Source: Dehalococcoidia bacterium (GTDB lineage: Bacteria; Chloroflexota; Dehalococcoidia; GIF9; AB-539-J10). From it: a stretch of 9,248 bases of DNA. Positions 5,393-9,248 of this stretch are shown piece after piece. How positions within the stretch are numbered: position 1 is the stretch's first letter; each line of letters starts with the position of its first letter. The stretch lies in contig PWUO01000280.1 of assembly GCA_003562555.1 (NCBI GenBank), forward strand, positions 1 through 9,248, written 5' to 3'. Made by a program: the position numbers and the translations under genes. Under the pieces are notes generated by a model. That model was given only the letters and a program-made list of their open reading frames with translations. It had not been told where the DNA came from and searched no databases.

Positions 5393-6532
5393 CTACACGG
5401 CAATTGCGGATTCGATCTCCTGCAAGGTCTTCTCGTCTGTCTCCTTGGCACGAGCCTTTTCGAGCGTTGCGCCGACGTCCTGTCCTCCCAGTTGGCCAAG
5501 TGCCCAGGCTGCATAGCCCCTGACCAGCGGATCGCAGTCCTCGAGCGCCTGTGCGAGATAAGGGACATGTGAGCGGTCGCCGCTGTTACCCAGGGCGATG
5601 GCGGCGTTGCGCTGGAAGTAGCGCTTGTGACGTATGTAGTTGTACATCACCGGTCGCAGCACCGTCTCGAAATACTCGTCGGTAAGCAGCAGCACCTTAC
5701 GCAGGTCGAACTGTTCCGCGATATGCTCGAGGAAGCTGCTGGCTGGCCAGCTTTCCATCGCCTTGAGACGAGGCCGGTTGCGCGGGCATGCCTCCTGGCA
5801 CAGGTCGCACCCGTGTATCCAGGAACCCATCTTCTCCCTTATCTCGAGAGGTATGTGGCTGGACGTGTGCGGTCGGAAGTTGTCCTGCGCCATGAAGGTG
5901 TTGTAGGCGATGCATTTCCTCGGTTCGAGCCTGAACGGTTCGAGCGCGCCGGTTGGACACGCGTCAGCGCATAGCCTGCAGTCCTGGGGGCAGGGAGCGT
6001 CGATAGTGGGCGAACCATACTCCAGTTCGGCGTCAACGGTGAAGGCCATCAGGACGATGAGGGAGCCCGGACCTTTCGCGTAGGCGAAGTTGTTACGGCC
6101 GTAAGTGGTGACTCCTGCACGGGCGGCAGCCAGCCGCTCCGGGACGTTGAACTCGGGACCATGTAACGTCTTCATGCCGCGCTTCTGGAGGTAGTCGATG
6201 AACAACTGGCGGCGTGCGCGGTTTATCCGGCTACTGGATTGATTGTAGGAGCGTGACTGGTATAGTCTGCCAATGCTGCTGACGAGCTCAGCAGGGAACC
6301 CTTCTCTGCTGTAGTCGTAGACCGTGCAAATGATGGATTTCGCCTCGGGCATGACGCCGCGAGGGTTTGTGCCTTCAAGGGGCTTGAGCGGGCTCTCGAT
6401 CAGGTAGTCGTAGCTGGAATAGCGCGATCGCAACTCGTCAGCGTACCAGGGGAACTCGTCTGCGGTGGTGACTCCTACGTCGTGGTAGCCGAGGTCCAGT
6501 GCGAAGTCTTTGATCTCCTGTGTCAGTGACAT
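5393..6532 (-). CDS. QueG-like double [4Fe-4S] protein with C-terminal HEAT region
   Basis: This 379-residue protein belongs to the epoxyqueuosine reductase (QueG) family, related to the cobalamin- and Fe-S-dependent reductive dehalogenases, and has normal length for the family. Eight cysteines for two 4Fe-4S clusters are present: Cys181, 185, 188 and 192-Pro, Cys207 (KCIAY), then Cys242, 245 and 249-Pro (GCDLCQEACPRN). Residues about 310-379 are HEAT-like (YFQRNAAIALGNSGD, VRGYAAWALGQLGG), as in longer QueG proteins that contact tRNA. The N-terminal half is odd. Where QueG has VD-x-APVLER with its catalytic Asp, this protein reads GPEFNVPER (125-133) with no Asp, and GWIGKN is replaced by TTYGRNN (142-148). 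It may therefore be a paralogue with another substrate rather than true QueG. GGGGGA at 6540-6545, 7 bases before the ATG, decides the start. It is third in the serA cluster, 98 bases after the methyltransferase. Confidence 0.85.
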   Translation of the reverse strand: MSLTQEIKDFALDLGYHDVGVTTADEFPWYADELRSRYSSYDYLIESPLKPLEGTNPRGVMPEAKSIICTVYDYSREGFPAELVSSIGRLYQSRSYNQSSSRINRARRQLFIDYLQKRGMKTLHGPEFNVPERLAAARAGVTTYGRNNFAYAKGPGSLIVLMAFTVDAELEYGSPTIDAPCPQDCRLCADACPTGALEPFRLEPRKCIAYNTFMAQDNFRPHTSSHIPLEIREKMGSWIHGCDLCQEACPRNRPRLKAMESWPASSFLEHIAEQFDLRKVLLLTDEYFETVLRPVMYNYIRHKRYFQRNAAIALGNSGDRSHVPYLAQALEDCDPLVRGYAAWALGQLGGQDVGATLEKARAKETDEKTLQEIESAIAV

Positions 6533-6539
6533 GTGTAAT

Positions 6540-6545
6540 TCCCCC
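6540..6545 (-). promoter_or_regulatory. Ribosome binding site choosing the QueG-like start
   Basis: On the minus strand GGGGGA stands 7 bases before the ATG at 6532-6530. The frame is open upstream to an ATG at 6652, but that start lies inside the preceding gene and adds 40 residues with no family resemblance. Confidence 0.65.
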
Positions 6546-6630
6546 GGTGCATGTGTCTGAAACTGCAGGTCAACGTCGAAATGTACACGCCAAGTGGTGC
6601 ATCTGTCGAATTTGCCGTAAGTCCTGATCG

Positions 6631-7335
6631 TTATCGTCCGGCACGCACACACGTGTACGCGGTTGTGAATCGTTCGGTCAGCTTGTCCACAACTGTGAAG
6701 CCTGACTGTTTCAGCATCTCCTCGATAACCCAGGCAAACGTAGAGTACTCCTCGCGTATGTGAGCTACGGTTGCCTCGGCGAGTTCGTCCCCTGCGGCAC
6801 TTCGCACCGCCGCGATCAGTCCTGCGAAGTACGCGTCGTAGTCCGGTACGCCCGATGGATAGATCACGTCGCGAAGATAGAAACGTCCGTTCGGGGAGAG
6901 GTGACGCGCGACGCGTCGCAAGGCCGTGAGCTTCCAGAGGTCGGGCAGGTGATGAAGCGTAAGCTGGCTGACCGCTCCCTGGACCGGCTCGGGGGGTGTG
7001 TATCCAGTGAGGAACCCGCCTTCTTCATACGTCACGTTTGCGATGCCCCGCTCGGACGCCTTATGCCGTGCCACGAGAATCATTGCGGGGCTGACGTCGG
7101 TTGCGTAGACGTGCCGACACTTGCCCGCGATGCCGATTGCGAGCTCACCCGTTCCACATCCAATCTCCCACACCGTTGCGGACGGAGAAAGCGACAGCGC
7201 CTGCGCTGCGATCTCCACTTCCCTGGAGACGTCGCGCAGGCGCTGCATGCCTGCATCATACTGACTCACACGTGACGCATCGGCGTAGTCTGTACCGACC
7301 TGGCTGCGCTCATCGTAGAGCCACGGGTTATCCAT
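6631..7335 (-). CDS. Class I SAM-dependent methyltransferase
   Basis: This 234-residue protein has a Rossmann-type SAM-binding core. Motif I is VWEIGCGTGELA (55-66), with the Gly-rich loop that holds SAM. VYATDVSPAMI (76-86) gives the acidic residue (Asp80) that binds the ribose. VSQLTLHHLPD (122-132) is motif post-II, and SPNGRFYLRDV (147-157) is motif III. A C-terminal stretch of about 160-225 is mostly helical and probably selects the substrate. It resembles the broad UbiE/Methyltransf_11-25 groups, and no specific substrate can be assigned. The ATG is 6 bases after the serA stop, and its Shine-Dalgarno (AGAGGA) overlaps the serA TAG, so translational coupling is likely. The spacing to the ATG (2-3 bases) is short, so initiation may depend on ribosomes finishing serA. 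The link to serine synthesis as a one-carbon source is suggestive only. Confidence 0.87.
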   Translation of the reverse strand: MDNPWLYDERSQVGTDYADASRVSQYDAGMQRLRDVSREVEIAAQALSLSPSATVWEIGCGTGELAIGIAGKCRHVYATDVSPAMILVARHKASERGIANVTYEEGGFLTGYTPPEPVQGAVSQLTLHHLPDLWKLTALRRVARHLSPNGRFYLRDVIYPSGVPDYDAYFAGLIAAVRSAAGDELAEATVAHIREEYSTFAWVIEEMLKQSGFTVVDKLTERFTTAYTCVRAGR

Positions 7336-7341
7336 GGTCCT

Positions 7342-8934
7342 CTAACTCAGGTTGACCACCTTGGCTTTGAGCATGCCCTCGATGGCGAGGACCTGCTGGA
7401 AGACGTCGTCCGGCAACTGCTGGCTGAGGCAGAGGGCCATCATGGCGGTACCGCCCGCGTGCGCGCCGAGACTCACCTGCATCTGAGAGATGTTGATTCC
7501 GTTCTGTCCCATCACGGAGCCGACGGCGCCGATCATGCCGGGCTTGTCCACGTGCTCGGTGAAGAGCATGGCGATATCCTGAGGCTCGATCTGCAACGTA
7601 TAGTCGTTCACCTTCGTGAGGTAAGCGCGGCCCTGGAACGACGTGCCCGACACCGAGGTCCTACCCTTCTGCGTCACCACTTCGATGGTGAGCGAGCTGG
7701 TGTAGTTGCCCGCGTCGGTGTCCCGTTCTTCACGTAAACGAAGTCCGCGCTCCTTCGCAACCGCGTCAGCGTTAGTGATGGTGACGCGCTCCTCGATCGT
7801 CGTCCCGAGCAGCGCGCGGATCACCTCGACCTTGATCGGGTCGATTGCGACCGATGCGATCTCGCCCTCCGCACGCACGATCAGCTCCTTTACCTGTCCT
7901 TCCATGATACCTGCGGCTATCTTGCCGAGCTTCACGGCAACATCCATGAACGGGTTCAGTAGCGCCATATGCTCTGCCGGGATGATGGGTGCGTTGACCG
8001 GCGTAGTGGGAGGCAGACCACGCAGCACGTCGGCAACCTGCCTGGCAACGTCGGTGCCGGCGTTACGTTCCGCTTCGACGGTTGAGGCCGCCAGGTGAGG
8101 CGTGACCACCACCTTGTCGCTCTTCACGAGGACATTGTCAGTGGCGGGCTCGACACTGTAGACGTCAAGCGCGGCTCCGGCGATCCTGCCCGATTCAAGG
8201 GCATCGTAGAGCGCCTGCTCGTCCACGAGTTTCCCCCTGGCGCAGTTAATGAGCATCGCGGTTGGCTTCATGAGCGCCAGTTTCGAGGCGTCGATGAGCT
8301 TGTCCGTGTTCGGAGTAAGAGGCAGATGCAGTGTAATGAAGTCGGACTGCTTGAGGAGTTCGTCCAGTTCCACCATCACCACGCCGATTCGGTCGGCCCA
8401 GTCCTGGGCCACGAATGGATCGTACGCAATGACATTCATCTTCAAGCCGCGTCCCATCTCGGCTACCTGCGTTCCGATCTTGCCGAGGCCGACCACTCCC
8501 AGCGTCTTGCCTCTCAACTCGGTGCCCTTCAGGGAGCGGTTCCACTTGCCGCCCTTGAGTTCGCCGTGAGCCTTCGGTATCTGCCGTACCAGTGACATCA
8601 TCAGCGCGATGGAATGCTCCGCAGTGGAGATGGTGTTTCCGAGAGGTGAATTGACGACGACGATCCCGTGCCTGGATGCGGCCTCGACATCGATGTTATC
8701 CACTCCAACTCCGGGACGACCAATGATGCGCAGCTTTCCCGGATTGGACAACAGGTCCGCGGTCACTTTCGTTTGTGATCGGACGACCAGGGCATCATAC
8801 TCGCCGAGAATCTGCTTCAGTTCCTCCGGCGGCAGGCCCTTCTTGATATCAACCTGGCCCGCTGTCCTGAGTATCTCGATCGCGTCCTCTGCGATCGCCT
8901 CCGCCACCAGAATTCTTGGGGTGCTCTCTTCCAT
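7342..8934 (-). CDS. serA: D-3-phosphoglycerate dehydrogenase, long form with ACT domain
   Basis: This 530-residue enzyme oxidises 3-phosphoglycerate to 3-phosphohydroxypyruvate with NAD, the committed step of serine synthesis in the cytoplasm. The substrate-binding and nucleotide-binding domains (about 1-315) hold the Gly-rich loop GLGKIG (149-154), Asp172 of AYDPF that favours NAD over NADP, and catalytic Arg233 (NCARGK), Glu262 (VEPA) and His280 (TPHLAAST). An intervening ASB-type domain (about 320-450) and a C-terminal ACT domain (about 455-530, with EHVDKPGMIGAVGSVMGQNG) give the long form. The ACT domain commonly binds serine for feedback control. Two small oddities are GRPGVGVDN (72-80), where Ala is usual before GVGVDN, and His-Leu-Ala-Ala-Ser where HLGAS is common. 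AAGGAG at 8943-8948 is 8 bases before the ATG. It leads a minus-strand cluster with the methyltransferase and QueG-like gene. Confidence 0.96.
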   Translation of the reverse strand: MEESTPRILVAEAIAEDAIEILRTAGQVDIKKGLPPEELKQILGEYDALVVRSQTKVTADLLSNPGKLRIIGRPGVGVDNIDVEAASRHGIVVVNSPLGNTISTAEHSIALMMSLVRQIPKAHGELKGGKWNRSLKGTELRGKTLGVVGLGKIGTQVAEMGRGLKMNVIAYDPFVAQDWADRIGVVMVELDELLKQSDFITLHLPLTPNTDKLIDASKLALMKPTAMLINCARGKLVDEQALYDALESGRIAGAALDVYSVEPATDNVLVKSDKVVVTPHLAASTVEAERNAGTDVARQVADVLRGLPPTTPVNAPIIPAEHMALLNPFMDVAVKLGKIAAGIMEGQVKELIVRAEGEIASVAIDPIKVEVIRALLGTTIEERVTITNADAVAKERGLRLREERDTDAGNYTSSLTIEVVTQKGRTSVSGTSFQGRAYLTKVNDYTLQIEPQDIAMLFTEHVDKPGMIGAVGSVMGQNGINISQMQVSLGAHAGGTAMMALCLSQQLPDDVFQQVLAIEGMLKAKVVNLS

Positions 8935-8963
8935 GTGTGGTGCTCCTTGTCGTGAATGTGGCT

Positions 8964-8992
8964 GCGGGACTCCGCCCGAGTTATCGTCCCGC
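8964..8992 (-). promoter_or_regulatory. Hairpin in the serA leader
   Basis: GCGGGAC (8964-8970) and GTCCCGC (8986-8992) can form a perfect 7-bp GC-rich stem with a 15-base loop, about 30 bases upstream of the serA ATG. There is no T-tract after it in the minus-strand direction, so it is not a typical Rho-independent terminator for the preceding gene. It may be a leader element or an operator. Confidence 0.4.
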
Positions 8993-9001
8993 GGGGCAAC
9001 C

Positions 9002-9009
9002 CATATTAT
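9002..9009 (-). promoter_or_regulatory. Possible -10 element for serA
   Basis: The minus strand reads GCATAATATGG here. CATAAT matches 5 of 6 bases of the -10 consensus and stands about 70 bases before the serA ATG. No convincing -35 is present at normal spacing, so this is tentative. Confidence 0.25.
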
Positions 9010-9042
9010 GCCATGGGAGAGGAGGTAGGCGCGAAACGGGGG

Positions 9043-9248
9043 CTAAGCCCTCGTGAACTTCAGGATTCGCTCTCCGCTCACCACGGTGAGCGTGTCGCTG
9101 GCAACCGTGAAGGACTGGGCGTCGGCCAGAATAGAAAGGAACATCCGCTCCTGTTCCACGATAGCGGAACCGTCACAATGCAGTCCTGGACCCGTGTGGT
9201 AATTGATGGCGATCCCATCGCCACTGATCCTGTATTCGCCCTCCACCA
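9043..9248 (-). CDS. META-domain (DUF306, HslJ-like) protein, C-terminal fragment
   Basis: The last 67 codons of a minus-strand gene enter from the right edge and end at a TAG (9045-9043). The peptide VEGEYRISGDGIAINYHTGP, then a Cys (LHCDGS), EQERMFLSILADAQSFTV and SDTLTVVSGERILKFTRA follows the META domain pattern: a beta strand Y-x-I-x-G-x-x-I, a Cys in the position of MACP, EQ-x-x-F-L-x-x-L, then two strands GDTLTL and LxF. META proteins are usually secreted or lipid-anchored. HslJ in E. coli is linked to novobiocin resistance, but most members have no known function. The N-terminus, any signal peptide and other domains are outside the window; the GTG at the edge is most likely an internal Val. 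The gap to serA is 108 bases. Confidence 0.7.
   Translation of the reverse strand, partial: VEGEYRISGDGIAINYHTGPGLHCDGSAIVEQERMFLSILADAQSFTVASDTLTVVSGERILKFTRA

Noticed and set aside
6533..6652. Upstream ATG that would extend the QueG-like protein by 40 residues
   Set aside because: The extension overlaps the methyltransferase end and does not look like the family; GGGGGA before 6532 marks the real start.
1..9248. CRISPR arrays, insertion sequences, integrase genes, tRNA or rRNA genes
   Set aside because: I looked on both strands and found no spaced direct repeats, transposase or integrase motifs, or tRNA-like sequence.

Overview
The window looks like ordinary chromosomal DNA of a moderately high-GC bacterium (roughly 55-60% by eye). 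It carries nine protein-coding genes that are complete or nearly so, plus gene fragments at both edges. The edge fragments, a long-form SerA, a stand-alone GyrI-like protein and a HEAT-tailed QueG-like protein would fit a Chloroflexota/Dehalococcoidia-type genome. That assignment is inference from gene style only. I see no insertion sequence, prophage, CRISPR array, tRNA or rRNA.

Layout, left to right. Positions 1-204 hold the C-terminal end of a hybrid-cluster protein (Hcp), followed by a strong 14-bp hairpin at 281-312 that probably ends its transcript. A promoter-like region then precedes an unrecognised membrane-anchored helical protein (456-989, +). It converges with an ICMT-type membrane methyltransferase gene (1005-1565, -). 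A divergent intergenic region with a near-perfect 19-bp palindrome (1617-1635) separates that gene from a + strand cluster: an EamA/DMT-type transporter (1718-2650), a full-length Ada alkylation response protein one base downstream (2652-3713), and an unrecognised polytopic membrane protein (3777-4301).

Positions 4302-4849 (548 bases) hold no convincing gene. Part of it has nested and mutually exclusive inverted repeats that suggest a structured RNA or a regulatory region. A stand-alone GyrI-like ligand-binding protein follows (4850-5326, +).

The rest is on the minus strand. In transcription order it holds the end of a META-domain protein (9248-9043), serA (8934-7342), a SAM-dependent methyltransferase (7335-6631) only 6 bases after serA, and a QueG-like Fe-S/cobalamin-family protein with a C-terminal HEAT region (6532-5393).

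Functionally, the transporter-ada pair couples a possible exporter with repair of alkylated DNA. The serA cluster couples the first step of serine synthesis (a source of one-carbon units) to a methyltransferase and a QueG-family protein. The points most worth a second look are the QueG-like protein lacking the family's catalytic Asp motif, the structured 548-base gap, and the 19-bp palindrome before the transporter-ada operon. I did not find a clearly new multi-gene system.
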